Shown piece by piece: positions 8,813 to 17,521 of a stretch of DNA of 64,000 nucleotides (positions are counted from its first letter, which is position 1; every line of letters starts with the position of its first letter). Made by a program: the position numbers and the translations under genes. The stretch is taken from positions 372,001-436,000 of the forward strand of contig NZ_CP098362.1 in the NCBI RefSeq assembly GCF_030388245.1, read 5' to 3'. The stretch is from Paracoccus sp. TOH (GTDB lineage Bacteria > Pseudomonadota > Alphaproteobacteria > Rhodobacterales > Rhodobacteraceae). The notes under the pieces are model-generated. The model saw only the letters and a program-made list of their open reading frames with translations, made no database searches and was not told the DNA's origin.

Positions 8813-9001
8813 GGTTCTTTCTCCGTGGCTGGGCAGGCGCCGGGTGTCGGGACGCTGCCGGCTGCTTCTGGTTGCGGGACCGCTCGCGCCGCGAGGGTCC
8901 GGGTTGAACGATAGCCTGCGCGGCATCGAAAAGCACGCGGTCAAGGGCGGGCCGTTTCGGATTGCCGAGGGGTTTTGTTCCCCTCGGCGTATTATCCGAA
9001 G

Positions 9002-9032
9002 GCGGCGGGCCGGGCTGCGGTCGGCCCGCCGC
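9002..9032 (-). terminator. GC-rich hairpin after xsc
   Basis: A perfect 11-bp stem GCGGCGGGCCG / CGGCCCGCCGC with a 9-base loop, a few bases past the xsc stop at 9038. There is no U-run. It could end the iseUJ-xsc transcript or dampen read-through into sorA. The rest of the 8813-9037 gap shows no gene. Confidence 0.5.
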
Positions 9033-9037
9033 TTCCG

Positions 9038-10819
9038 TCAGGCGGCGCCCTTTTGCGGACGCATGTCGGCCGGGTCGATCCCCGCCACCACCACCGGCTT
9101 CTTCATCGCGTCGCGGCGGAAGGGCTCGCCCAGCTCCTGGTTCAAGAGCACCTCGATGAAGGTGGTCTCGCGCTTCTGCATCTGCCGCTCGACCGGCTCG
9201 TGCAGCGCCGCCGTCAGCTCCTCCTGCGACTTCACCTGCACGCCGTTCAAGCCGCAGGCCCGGGCGATGCCGGCATAGGAGGTGTCGCGGTCTAGCTCGG
9301 TGCCGACGAAGTTGTTGGCATACCACAGCGTCGTGTTGCGCTTTTCCGCGCCCCACTGGTAGTTGCGGAAGATCACCATGGTGATCGCCGGCCAGTCCTC
9401 GCGCCCGCAGGCGGTCATCTCGTTCATCGAGATGCCGAAGGCGCCGTCGCCGGCAAAGCCGATCACCGGCACGTCCGGATTGCCGACCTTGGCGCCCAGG
9501 ATCGCCGGGAAGCCGTAGCCGCAGGGGCCGAACAGGCCCGGCGCCAGGTATTTCCGCCCCGCCTCGAAGCTCGGATAGGCGTTGCCGATGGCGCAGTTGT
9601 TGCCGATGTCCGAGCTGACGATGGCCTCTTTCGGCACCGCCTGCATGATCGCCCGCCAGGCCTGGCGCGGCGACATCAGACCGGCGTCGCGGACCCGCGC
9701 CTGCTGGTTCCATTCGGTGCCGGGATCGTCATCCTCGTGGTCGAGGCTCGACAGCTCCTGCGCCCAGCGGGACTTGGTCTGCGCCACCAGGTCGCGGCGC
9801 TCGGCCCGGCCGGCATCGCCCGCCGTGGCGGCGAGCTGCGCCAGGATGCCGCGCGCCACCTTGGCCGCGTCGCCCTGGATGCCCACCGTGACCTTCTTGG
9901 TCAGGCCGATGCGGTCGGCGTTGATGTCGACCTGGATGATCTTGGCCTGCTTCGGCCAGTAGTCGATGCCGTAGCCCGGCAGGGTCGAGAACGGGTTCAG
10001 CCGCGTCCCCAGCGCCAGCACCACATCGGCCTTGGCGATCAGCTCCATCGCCGCCTTCGAGCCGTTGTAGCCCAGGGGCCCCACCGCCAGCGGATGGCTG
10101 CCCGGGAAGCTGTCGTTGTGCTGGTAGTTCGAGGCCACCGGCGCATCCAGCCGCTCGGCCAGCTTGGCCAGTTCCGGGATCGCGCCCGACAGCACCACCC
10201 CGGCGCCCGACAGGATCACCGGGAACTGCGCCTCCGACAGCAGCCGCGCCGCCTCGGCCACCGCATCCTCGCCGCCCGAGGGCCGCTCGAAGGCCACCAC
10301 CTGCGGCAGCTCGACGTCGATCACCTGGGTCCAGAAGTCGCGCGGGATGTTGATCTGCGCCGGGGCCGAGTTGCGCCAGGCCTGCATGATCACCCGGTTC
10401 AGGACCTCGGGGATGCGCGAGGCGTCGCGCACCTCCTCCTGGTAGCAGACGCAATCGGCGAACAGCCGCATCTGCTCCATCTCCTGGAAGCCGCCCTGGC
10501 CGATGGTGCGGTTCGCCGCCTGCGGCGTCACCAGCAGCAGCGGCGTGTGGTTCCAGTAGGCGGTCTTCACCGGCGTCACGAACCCGGTCACCCCGGGGCC
10601 GTTCTGCGCGATCGCCATCGACATCTTGCCGGTCGAGCGCGTGAACCCGTCCGCCATAAGCCCGGCATTCGTCTCATGCGCGCAGTCCCAGAACGTGATC
10701 CCCGCCTTCGGGAACAGATCCGAAACCGGCATCATCGCAGAACCGATGATCCCGAAAGCATGCTCGATACCGTGCAGTTGCAAAACCTTAACAAAGGCTT
10801 CCTCGGTGGTCATTCTCAT
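9038..10819 (-). CDS. xsc: Sulfoacetaldehyde acetyltransferase (Xsc)
   Basis: A 593-residue thiamine-diphosphate enzyme that cleaves sulfoacetaldehyde with phosphate to acetyl phosphate and sulfite. The N-terminal Pyr domain (HGIEHAFGIIGSAMMPVSDLF, then DCAHETNAGLMADGFTRSTG) matches Xsc rather than acetolactate synthase. The C-terminal PP domain carries the ThDP/Mg motif GDGAFGISMNE. Length fits Xsc. The gene lies 17 bases below the GMC dehydrogenase in the same direction, so substrate supply and cleavage appear co-transcribed. No phosphate acetyltransferase gene is adjacent. Confidence 0.93.
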   Translation of the reverse strand: MRMTTEEAFVKVLQLHGIEHAFGIIGSAMMPVSDLFPKAGITFWDCAHETNAGLMADGFTRSTGKMSMAIAQNGPGVTGFVTPVKTAYWNHTPLLLVTPQAANRTIGQGGFQEMEQMRLFADCVCYQEEVRDASRIPEVLNRVIMQAWRNSAPAQINIPRDFWTQVIDVELPQVVAFERPSGGEDAVAEAARLLSEAQFPVILSGAGVVLSGAIPELAKLAERLDAPVASNYQHNDSFPGSHPLAVGPLGYNGSKAAMELIAKADVVLALGTRLNPFSTLPGYGIDYWPKQAKIIQVDINADRIGLTKKVTVGIQGDAAKVARGILAQLAATAGDAGRAERRDLVAQTKSRWAQELSSLDHEDDDPGTEWNQQARVRDAGLMSPRQAWRAIMQAVPKEAIVSSDIGNNCAIGNAYPSFEAGRKYLAPGLFGPCGYGFPAILGAKVGNPDVPVIGFAGDGAFGISMNEMTACGREDWPAITMVIFRNYQWGAEKRNTTLWYANNFVGTELDRDTSYAGIARACGLNGVQVKSQEELTAALHEPVERQMQKRETTFIEVLLNQELGEPFRRDAMKKPVVVAGIDPADMRPQKGAA

Positions 10820-10836
10820 GGCTGTTTCCTCGTCCT

Positions 10837-12489
10837 TCAGGCAGCTTTGTCGATACCGGCGCGGGGTCCCGGGCCGGCTTCGGCGCGACGGTCCTCAAGG
10901 ACCATGCGCGCCAGCTTGGCGCCGATCATCATCGCGGGCGCATTGGTGTTGCCCGAGACGATCTCGGGCATGATCGAGCAATCGGCCACCCGCAGGCCGC
11001 GGATGCCGCGCACCCGCAGCCGCGGGTCCACCACGGCGCGCTCGTCCGCGCCCATGCGGCAGGTGCCGGTCGGGTGGTAGATCGTGGTCGAGTTCATCCG
11101 CGCCCAGGCCAGCACCTCGTCATGGCCCTGCACATCGGCGGTCGGGCGGAACTCCTCGGAGATGGCGGATTTTAGCGGTTCGGTGCGCGCCAGCCGGCGG
11201 GCGATCTCGACGCCGGCGACCAGCGTGTCGCGGTCGGTCTGGGTGGCAAGGTAGTTCGGCTCGATCAGCGGTGCGACCCGCGGATCGGCCGAGCGCAGCG
11301 TGATGGTGCCGCGGCTTTCCGGCCGCAACTGGCAGACCGATTGCGTGAAGGCCGAGAAGGGATGCACCCCCTCGCCGGGGCTGTCGGCGGACCAGGGCTG
11401 GATGTGGAACTGGATGTCGGGCGTCGCCAGCCCCGGCCGGCTGCGCAGGAAGCCGAAGACCAGGCTGGCCGCCATGGTCATCGGCCCGCTGCGGAACAGC
11501 GCGTATTCCAGCCCGATCCGCGCCTTGTTGACCAGACTGCGCACCTCGTCGTTCAGCGTCGCCTCGCGGCATTTGAACACCAGCCGGGCCTGCAGATGGT
11601 CTTGCAGGTTGTGGCCGACCTCGGGCGCGTCATGGGCGACCGCGATGCCGTGGCTGCGCAGGTGCCCGGCGTCGCCCACGCCCGAAAGCATCAGGATCTG
11701 CGGCGATCCGATGGCGCCGGCGCAAAGGATCACCTCGCGCGCGGCGCGGATCACCTGCCGGCTGCCGTCGGGGCGCCGGATCTCGACCCCGGTGGCGCGG
11801 CCGTCCTCGATCACCACGCGGTGCACCTGGGCGTTGGTGACCACCTGCAGGTTCTGCCGGTGGCGGATCGGCTTCAGGAAGGCCACCGCCGCGGAACAGC
11901 GCCGGCCCTTGTTCACCGTCAGCTGGAAATGGCCGACGCCGTCCTGCACCGGGCCGTTGTAATCGGGATTGTAGGGGATGCCGTTGGCCTTGGCGGCCTC
12001 GATCCACAATTCGCAGATCCGGCGGCGCAGGCGCGGGTCCGAGACCTGCAGGGGGCCATGCGTGCCGCGCCCCTCGCCCTCGCCGCGCTGGAAGGTCTCG
12101 AGTTCCTCGAAGATCGGCCCGACCTCGCGCCAGGACCAGCCCTCGTTGCCCATCTGTGTCCAGCGGTCGTAATCCTCGCGCTGGCCGCGCACGTAGAGCA
12201 GTCCGTTCAGCGACGAGGAACCGCCCAGCACCTTGCCGCGCGGCCAGTGCAGCGCGCGGCCGTTCAGGCCGGGATCAGGCTCGGTCTCGTAGCACCAGTC
12301 GAAGTCCGGATTGTGCATGGTGCGGAAATAACCGACCGGGATATGGATCCAGGGGCTCGAGTCGCGGTTGCCGGCTTCCAGCAGGGTGACGCGGATCGCG
12401 GGATCGGCGGAAAGCCGGTTCGCGACCACGCAGCCGGCCGATCCGGCGCCGACGATGACGTAATCCGCGAGGTCTGATGCTTGGCTCAT
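10837..12489 (-). CDS. iseJ: GMC-family flavin dehydrogenase, probable isethionate dehydrogenase
   Basis: A 550-residue choline-dehydrogenase-like GMC oxidoreductase. The FAD-binding start VGAGSAGCVVANRLSAD (residues 12-28) is followed by the GMC signature PRGKVLGGSSSLNGLLYVRG, and the C-terminal active site has HPTGTCRMG and SGNTNAP. Isethionate dehydrogenase of Cupriavidus necator belongs to this family. Here the gene sits between an MHS-type transporter and xsc, beside a divergent IclR regulator, the arrangement expected for conversion of isethionate to sulfoacetaldehyde. The substrate is inferred from context; another alcohol that yields sulfoacetaldehyde is not excluded. Confidence 0.75.
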   Translation of the reverse strand: MSQASDLADYVIVGAGSAGCVVANRLSADPAIRVTLLEAGNRDSSPWIHIPVGYFRTMHNPDFDWCYETEPDPGLNGRALHWPRGKVLGGSSSLNGLLYVRGQREDYDRWTQMGNEGWSWREVGPIFEELETFQRGEGEGRGTHGPLQVSDPRLRRRICELWIEAAKANGIPYNPDYNGPVQDGVGHFQLTVNKGRRCSAAVAFLKPIRHRQNLQVVTNAQVHRVVIEDGRATGVEIRRPDGSRQVIRAAREVILCAGAIGSPQILMLSGVGDAGHLRSHGIAVAHDAPEVGHNLQDHLQARLVFKCREATLNDEVRSLVNKARIGLEYALFRSGPMTMAASLVFGFLRSRPGLATPDIQFHIQPWSADSPGEGVHPFSAFTQSVCQLRPESRGTITLRSADPRVAPLIEPNYLATQTDRDTLVAGVEIARRLARTEPLKSAISEEFRPTADVQGHDEVLAWARMNSTTIYHPTGTCRMGADERAVVDPRLRVRGIRGLRVADCSIMPEIVSGNTNAPAMMIGAKLARMVLEDRRAEAGPGPRAGIDKAA

Positions 12490-12562
12490 GTTGGCATCCT
12501 TTGCGGGCTTGCGCCCATGGTTCGGAAAGGGTGGGCCGGGCGGGGCTGCCGCCCGGCAAGGC

Positions 12563-13870
12563 TCAGCGACGCTCGCGGCGGCCGATCAGCACGGCGCAGA
12601 CGAACGAGATCAGCGCGGCGAAGACCACATAGGCGCAAAGCCAGAACGGGTCGTTGTCGTTCGCGGCCATCAGCGCCGTCGCGATCATCGGCGTGATCCC
12701 CGAGGCGAAGATGCCCGAGAACTGATAGACGAAGGACACGCCGGTATAGCGCACGCTGGGGTCGAAAAGGTCGGCGAACAGCGCCGCCTCGGGGCCGTAG
12801 CACATCGGGTAGACGATGCCGAAAGGCAGCGCGATGCCCAGGATCACCAGCAGCGGATCGCCGGTGGACATCAGCGCGAAGGCCGGGAAGACGCTCAGCG
12901 CCAGCAGCAGCGAGCCGATGGCATAGGTGCGCGGCCGCCCCACCCGGTCCGACAGCCGGCCGAAGAACGGGATGCAGACCACCATGACGACGGCCGCGCC
13001 GCAGACCGTCCACAGCGCGAAGGTCCGCTCCAGCCCGACGTATTTCGTCAGGTAGAGGATCGAGAACACCGCGAAGACGTTGAAGAACACGCCGTCGATA
13101 TAGCGCGCGCCCATGCCCAGCATGACATTGCCCGGATAGCGCTTGAGCATGTCGACGAAGGGCAGGCCCTGGTCGCGGGCCCGCGATTCCTCTTTGGCCT
13201 TCTTGAACTCCGGGCTTTCGCCGATGTTGCTGCGGATCCAGGTGCCCAGCACGACCAGGATGATCGAGGCGACGAAGGCCGCGCGCCAGCCCCAGGCCAT
13301 GAACGCCTCGTCCGGCATCATGGTCAGCAGCGCCATCACGCCCGAGGCCATGAACAGCCCCAGCGACAGGCCGATCTGCGGGATCGAGGCGTAGAAGCCG
13401 CGCTTGTTCTCGGGCGCGAATTCATAGGCCATCAGCACGGCCCCGCCCCATTCGCCGCCGATGCCGATGCCCTGCGCCACCCGCAGCACCAAAAGCAGGA
13501 TCGGCGCCAGGATGCCGATCTGGTCATAGGTCGGCAAAAGGCCGATCAGCACGGTTGCGCCGCCCATCAGCAGCAGGGTGATGACCAGCATGGTCTTGCG
13601 GCCGATGCGGTCGCCGAAATGGCCGAAGATCAGACCGCCGAGCGGCCGGGCGACGAAACCGACGGCGAAGGTCGCATAGGCGAGCAGCACCGAGATCGTC
13701 GGGTCGTCCGCCGGAAAATACAGCTTGTTGAAGACGATACCGGCGACGACGCCGTAAAGAAAGAAATCGTACCATTCGATGGTCGATCCCACGAGGCTTG
13801 CGAAGACGACCTTTTTGACATCGTGCTCCCGGTCGCCAAATGCGTTGGCGCCAGCGGTTATGACCGCCAT
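12563..13870 (-). CDS. iseU: MFS transporter of the metabolite:H+ symporter family, probable isethionate importer
   Basis: A 435-residue inner-membrane protein with 12 predicted helices. It has MHS-family hallmarks: GSTIEWYDFFLYG near residues 30-42, the loop 2-3 motif GHFGDRIGRK (about 85-94), and GIGIGGEWGGAVLMAYEFAPENKRG. It is first in the run iseU-iseJ-xsc, with GGAGG five bases before its ATG. The role as isethionate (2-hydroxyethanesulfonate) importer follows from its neighbours; family membership is direct. It is divergent from the IclR gene, which probably controls it. Confidence 0.75.
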   Translation of the reverse strand: MAVITAGANAFGDREHDVKKVVFASLVGSTIEWYDFFLYGVVAGIVFNKLYFPADDPTISVLLAYATFAVGFVARPLGGLIFGHFGDRIGRKTMLVITLLLMGGATVLIGLLPTYDQIGILAPILLLVLRVAQGIGIGGEWGGAVLMAYEFAPENKRGFYASIPQIGLSLGLFMASGVMALLTMMPDEAFMAWGWRAAFVASIILVVLGTWIRSNIGESPEFKKAKEESRARDQGLPFVDMLKRYPGNVMLGMGARYIDGVFFNVFAVFSILYLTKYVGLERTFALWTVCGAAVVMVVCIPFFGRLSDRVGRPRTYAIGSLLLALSVFPAFALMSTGDPLLVILGIALPFGIVYPMCYGPEAALFADLFDPSVRYTGVSFVYQFSGIFASGITPMIATALMAANDNDPFWLCAYVVFAALISFVCAVLIGRRERR

Positions 13871-14092
13871 GACATCCTCCCTGATGCTGCGACGTTGTTC
13901 GATTGTTCAGCTGTTCCCCGGCAAATCCTCCTTTTGCCGGCGAGCCGACGTTGCCTCAGGCGGCCGAGTCATGTCAAAGCATTTTTGGTAGTTGTGCTCT
14001 CATTTTTATAAAAGCATGTTTTGCTCCTGGTGGTTGGAGCGGCACCGGCAACCATGTAGAGTTGGGCCGAGAAACGACGGAAACTGCCGATC
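13871..14092. promoter_or_regulatory. Divergent promoter region between iseU and iseR
   Basis: A 222-bp region, AT-rich in its centre (13970-14025). It holds two direct copies of AAAGCAT (13976-13982 and 14011-14017, 35 bp apart) and a short inverted repeat GCTCC / GGAGC (14023-14040). These are candidate sites for the IclR regulator. No small gene is apparent. Confidence 0.35.
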
Positions 14093-14857
14093 ATGACGAG
14101 TATTCAGGACAAGTCTTCCTTGCCGCCGAGCTTTCGGAATCTGCAGATTCTCGAGGTTCTTGCCAGCGAGGGCCGGCCCCTGACCGCGACCGAGATCAAC
14201 GCCTCGCTGAACCTGCCGGTGCCGACCATCCACCGGCTGGTCGGCAATCTCGAGGCCGAGGGCTTCCTGACCCGCGACATCGACGGGCGCAGCTATCAGC
14301 CGGGACCGAAGCTGCGGCAGATGATGCAGGGCATCGTCCGTTTCTGGCACCAGAACCTGCCGCAGCGCGACGTGTTGATTCGGCTGAACCAGCGCCTGGG
14401 CGAGACCTGCAACCTGTCGATCCCCGACGGCGATGCGATGCTCTACATCGACCGGGTCGAGACGCATTGGCCGCTGCGCATCCAGCTTCACGTCGGCTCG
14501 CGCGTGCCGCTGCACGCCACGGCGGCGGGCAAGCTGTGCCTGTCGCAGATCAACGACGGCAAGCTGGAACGCTATCTGAAACGCGCCGAGCTGCGGGCCT
14601 ATACGGCGCAGACGCTCACCGATCCCGAACGGTTGCGCGAGGCGCTGCACCAGATCCGCGAGCAGGGCTATTCCTCCGATTCCGAGGAATTCGTGCCCGG
14701 CATGATCGCCCTGGCCGTGCCGGTCCTGGATCGTTCGGGGCAACTGGTCGCCACGGTGTCCTTCCACGCCCCGGTGCAGCGGCTGACCCTGGCCGAGGGG
14801 TTGAAGCACCTGCCCGACCTGCGCGCGGCGGCCGAGGAACTGACAGAGCTGATGTGA
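14093..14857 (+). CDS. iseR: IclR-family transcriptional regulator, probable isethionate regulator
   Basis: A 254-residue IclR-type protein. It has an N-terminal winged helix (about 15-70; LTATEINASLNLPVPTIHRL) and an IclR effector domain (about 85-250; HVGSRVPLHATAAGKLCLS and GMIALAVPVLDRSGQLVATVSF). It is divergent from the iseU-iseJ-xsc operon, and IclR regulators are associated with isethionate genes in C. necator, so control of that operon is the simplest reading. The effector is unknown. The next gene is convergent, 21 bases downstream. Confidence 0.8.
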   Translation: MTSIQDKSSLPPSFRNLQILEVLASEGRPLTATEINASLNLPVPTIHRLVGNLEAEGFLTRDIDGRSYQPGPKLRQMMQGIVRFWHQNLPQRDVLIRLNQRLGETCNLSIPDGDAMLYIDRVETHWPLRIQLHVGSRVPLHATAAGKLCLSQINDGKLERYLKRAELRAYTAQTLTDPERLREALHQIREQGYSSDSEEFVPGMIALAVPVLDRSGQLVATVSFHAPVQRLTLAEGLKHLPDLRAAAEELTELM

Positions 14858-14878
14858 CCCGGCCCCGCCTCTGGCGCG

Positions 14879-15907
14879 TCAGCGCCGGATCATTTCGGCG
14901 GCGATGCCGGTGCTGGTGCGCATGATCAGTTCCAGTTCGACGCGGCTGCGGATCATGAAATCGGCATCCGGCTGCCCGATCGCCGCAACGATGGCCTGCC
15001 CGGCCGAGATGCCGATCTGTCGCGCCGGGATCCGCACCGTGGTCAGCGCCGGCTCCATCTGCGCCGAGCCGGCGAAATCGCCGATGCCGATCACCGACAG
15101 GTTGGCGGGAATCGCGATCCCCAGCCGCGCCGCGGCATAGATCGCCCCCTGCGCGATCACGTCATTGGCGCAAAGCAGGGCGCTCGGCCGGTCCTCGCCG
15201 GCCAGCAGCTCCAGGCAGGCGGCCTTGGCCTGGGCGATGCTGTAGGGCACCTCGACCTGCCAGCGGTCCTGCAAGGCGATCCCGGCGGCGCGGAACACCG
15301 CCGTCGCCGCCGCCTTGCGGTCCCGCGCCCGGTCATTGTCGAAGGTGACGGGAAAGACCATGCCGATGCGGCGATGCCCCAGGGCCACCAGATGCTCGGC
15401 TGCCAGCCGCCCCGCCTCGCGGTTGTCGACGCCGATGCAGGGCAGCGTCGAATCCGCCAGGTAGTTCCACAGCGCCAGCAGCGGCACGCGCTGTTCCGCG
15501 ATCAGCCGGAAGGTGCCGGCGCTGTGGTCCAGCCCGACCACCGCCAGCGCATCGACGCGATGCTCCAAGAGCTTGCGGACCAGCCGGTATTCGCCGTCCA
15601 GGTCGTAGCCATGCGAGGCCAGCAGCAGGGTGAAGCCCTGCGCGCTGACCGTGTCGTTGAAGGCCTGCACCACCTCGGCGAAGATGGTGTTGGCGACGGT
15701 CGGCACCACCAGCCCGATGGTGGCGCTGCGCTTGCCATGCATGGCCTGCGCGGCGCGGTTGCGGATATAGCCGGATTTCTCGACCGCCAGTTCGACCTTC
15801 TTGCGGGTCGCCGGATGCACCAGGTCGGGGTGATTCATCACCCGCGACACCGTGGCCGGTGAAACGCCTGCAAGCTTGGCAACGAAAACAATATCGGGCT
15901 TAATCAT
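14879..15907 (-). CDS. sauR: LacI-family transcriptional regulator, probable sulfoacetate regulator
   Basis: A 342-residue LacI/GalR regulator. It has an N-terminal helix-turn-helix (VFVAKLAGVSPATVSRVMNHP, with hinge helix), then a periplasmic-binding-like sensor domain (SATIGLVVPTVANTIFAEVVQAF onward). I chose the ATG at 15907, with GGAAAG upstream, over a TTG at 15934. It is divergent from sauS-sauT with a 28-bp palindromic element between them, so it probably represses that operon. The effector (perhaps sulfoacetyl-CoA or sulfoacetate) is guesswork. Confidence 0.75.
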   Translation of the reverse strand: MIKPDIVFVAKLAGVSPATVSRVMNHPDLVHPATRKKVELAVEKSGYIRNRAAQAMHGKRSATIGLVVPTVANTIFAEVVQAFNDTVSAQGFTLLLASHGYDLDGEYRLVRKLLEHRVDALAVVGLDHSAGTFRLIAEQRVPLLALWNYLADSTLPCIGVDNREAGRLAAEHLVALGHRRIGMVFPVTFDNDRARDRKAAATAVFRAAGIALQDRWQVEVPYSIAQAKAACLELLAGEDRPSALLCANDVIAQGAIYAAARLGIAIPANLSVIGIGDFAGSAQMEPALTTVRIPARQIGISAGQAIVAAIGQPDADFMIRSRVELELIMRTSTGIAAEMIRR

Positions 15908-15946
15908 CGGACTTTCCAGATATAATCTAATCAATCATGAGAGTTC

Positions 15947-15974
15947 ATGAAAACATTTGCAAGACTGTTTTCAT
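15947..15974. promoter_or_regulatory. Palindrome between sauR and sauS, candidate LacI-type operator
   Basis: A perfect 9-bp inverted repeat ATGAAAACA / TGTTTTCAT with a 10-bp spacer. It sits 39 bp upstream of the LacI-family start and 137 bp upstream of sauS. It is the only strong dyad in this AT-rich divergent promoter. Confidence 0.55.
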
Positions 15975-16111
15975 CGCCTAAGGTCGAAGATCACGGCAAG
16001 AGGAGGCCGTGCCAGACCAACATTGCAGACATGGTGAGACCCGGCTTCCCGGGCCGCTGATCCATTCACCTTCCCGGCGGCAGCCTGCCGGGAACCGGAG
16101 CAAGTACAGGT

Positions 16112-17521
16112 ATGAACATCTCGAATGACATTCTCTCGGTCGACGCGGCGATGGCGCGGGCGCGCGGCGCGCAGGCCGGATACGAGGCGGGGGGCAGCCA
16201 GCGCCGCTATGACCGCGCAGCCCTTGCCGCCGGCTGGGCCATCATGCAGCCCGAGCGCAACCGGCAACTGGCCGAGCTGGCGGTCCGCAGCACCGGGCTT
16301 GGCAATGTCGCCGACAAGATCGTCAAGAACCACCGCAAGACCCTGGGCCTCTTGCGCGACATCCGCGGCGTGACCACGCATGGCATCCTGTCCGACGACC
16401 CCGAGACCGGCATCACCGAGATCGCCCGGCCCATCGGCGTGATCGGCGCGGTGGTGCCCTCGACCAACCCGGCGGCGACGCCCGCGAACAACATCATCAA
16501 CGCGCTGAAATGCGGCAATGCCATCCTGCTGTCGCCCTCGCCCAAGGGCGTGGCCTGTTGCGAGATGCTGCTGGGCTTCATCCATGCCGAATTCGACCGC
16601 ATCGGCCAGGATCGCGACCTGGTGCAGATGCTGCCCGGCCAGGGCAGCAAGGCCAAGACCCAGCGCCTGCTGGAGACCGCCGACCTGGTGGTGGTGACCG
16701 GCAGCCAGGACAACGTGCGCCGCGCCTATGAAAGCGGCACCCCCGCCATCGGCGTCGGCGCCGGCAATGTCGCGGTGATCGTGGACGAGACCGCCGACCT
16801 GGCGGCGGCGGCCGGCAAGATCGCCGCTTCGAAGACCTTCGACAACGCCACCTCCTGCTCGTCGGAAAACGCGCTGATCGTGGTCGATGCGGTCTATGAC
16901 GCCTTCCTGGCCGCGCTGGCGGCCGAGGGCGGCGCGGTGCTGCCGCCGTCCGAGGCGCCGGGCATCATCGCCCGGCTCTGGCAGGACGGGCACATGAACC
17001 GCGAGATCATCGCCCAGGATGCCGAGGTGATGATCGACAAGCTGGGGCTGGCCGGCAAGGTGCCGCCCGGCACCCGGCTGATCGCGGTCGAGACCGAGGG
17101 CATCGGCCCCGACCATCCGCTGTCGGGCGAAAAGCTCAGCCGCATCGCCGCGCTCTACCGCGCCCGCGATTTCGGCCATGCGGCGGAACTGGCGCGGCGC
17201 ATCCTGCTGCATCAGGGCGCGGGCCATTCGGTCGGGCTGCATTCGCGGGACGCGGATCGCCCGCTGGCGCTGGGGCGCGCGTTGCCGGTCTGCCGGGTCA
17301 TCGTCAACCAGGCGCATTGCTTTGCCACCGGCGGCGCCTTCGACAACGGCCTGCCCTTCTCGCTGTCGATGGGCTGTGGCAGCTGGGGCGGCAATTCCAT
17401 CGACGCCAACCTGAACTGGCGGCATTTCATGCAGCGCACCCGTGTCGTGCGCCCGATCCCGGCGCGCGAGCCGGCGCTGGACGAGATCTTCGGCGACTAC
17501 TGGCAGGAGGTCGGGCAATGA
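16112..17521 (+). CDS. sauS: CoA-acylating aldehyde dehydrogenase, probable sulfoacetaldehyde dehydrogenase (SauS)
   Basis: A 469-residue acylating aldehyde dehydrogenase. It has the cofactor-site segment GVIGAVVPSTNPAATPANN (about 109-127), GVGAGNVAVIVDETAD (214-229) and the catalytic Cys in NATSCSSENALIV (Cys249). The family interconverts acyl-CoA and aldehyde. Next to an acyl-CoA ligase (sauT, ATGA overlap), and with Xsc in the same locus, the likely reaction is sulfoacetyl-CoA reduction to sulfoacetaldehyde. Other acylating aldehyde dehydrogenases (for example AdhE-type) look similar, so substrate rests on context. Confidence 0.8.
   Translation: MNISNDILSVDAAMARARGAQAGYEAGGSQRRYDRAALAAGWAIMQPERNRQLAELAVRSTGLGNVADKIVKNHRKTLGLLRDIRGVTTHGILSDDPETGITEIARPIGVIGAVVPSTNPAATPANNIINALKCGNAILLSPSPKGVACCEMLLGFIHAEFDRIGQDRDLVQMLPGQGSKAKTQRLLETADLVVVTGSQDNVRRAYESGTPAIGVGAGNVAVIVDETADLAAAAGKIAASKTFDNATSCSSENALIVVDAVYDAFLAALAAEGGAVLPPSEAPGIIARLWQDGHMNREIIAQDAEVMIDKLGLAGKVPPGTRLIAVETEGIGPDHPLSGEKLSRIAALYRARDFGHAAELARRILLHQGAGHSVGLHSRDADRPLALGRALPVCRVIVNQAHCFATGGAFDNGLPFSLSMGCGSWGGNSIDANLNWRHFMQRTRVVRPIPAREPALDEIFGDYWQEVGQ

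Noticed and set aside
7160..8914. 584-codon plus-strand open frame opposite the sulfite dehydrogenase genes
   Set aside because: No domain, Arg/Gly/Ala-rich, and it lies fully antisense to sorA and sorB with clear motifs.
9038..10819. Acetolactate synthase large subunit
   Set aside because: Same ThDP superfamily, but the N-terminal segments match Xsc and no small subunit follows.
10837..12489. Choline dehydrogenase (betA)
   Set aside because: The family fits, but there is no betaine aldehyde dehydrogenase or choline transporter nearby, while xsc is 17 bases away; isethionate dehydrogenase explains the context better.
12488..14011. 507-codon plus-strand frame opposite iseU
   Set aside because: Asp/Gln/Arg-rich low-complexity antisense translation of transmembrane helices.
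15971..17518. 515-codon minus-strand frame opposite sauS
   Set aside because: Antisense to a well-supported aldehyde dehydrogenase; no recognisable fold.
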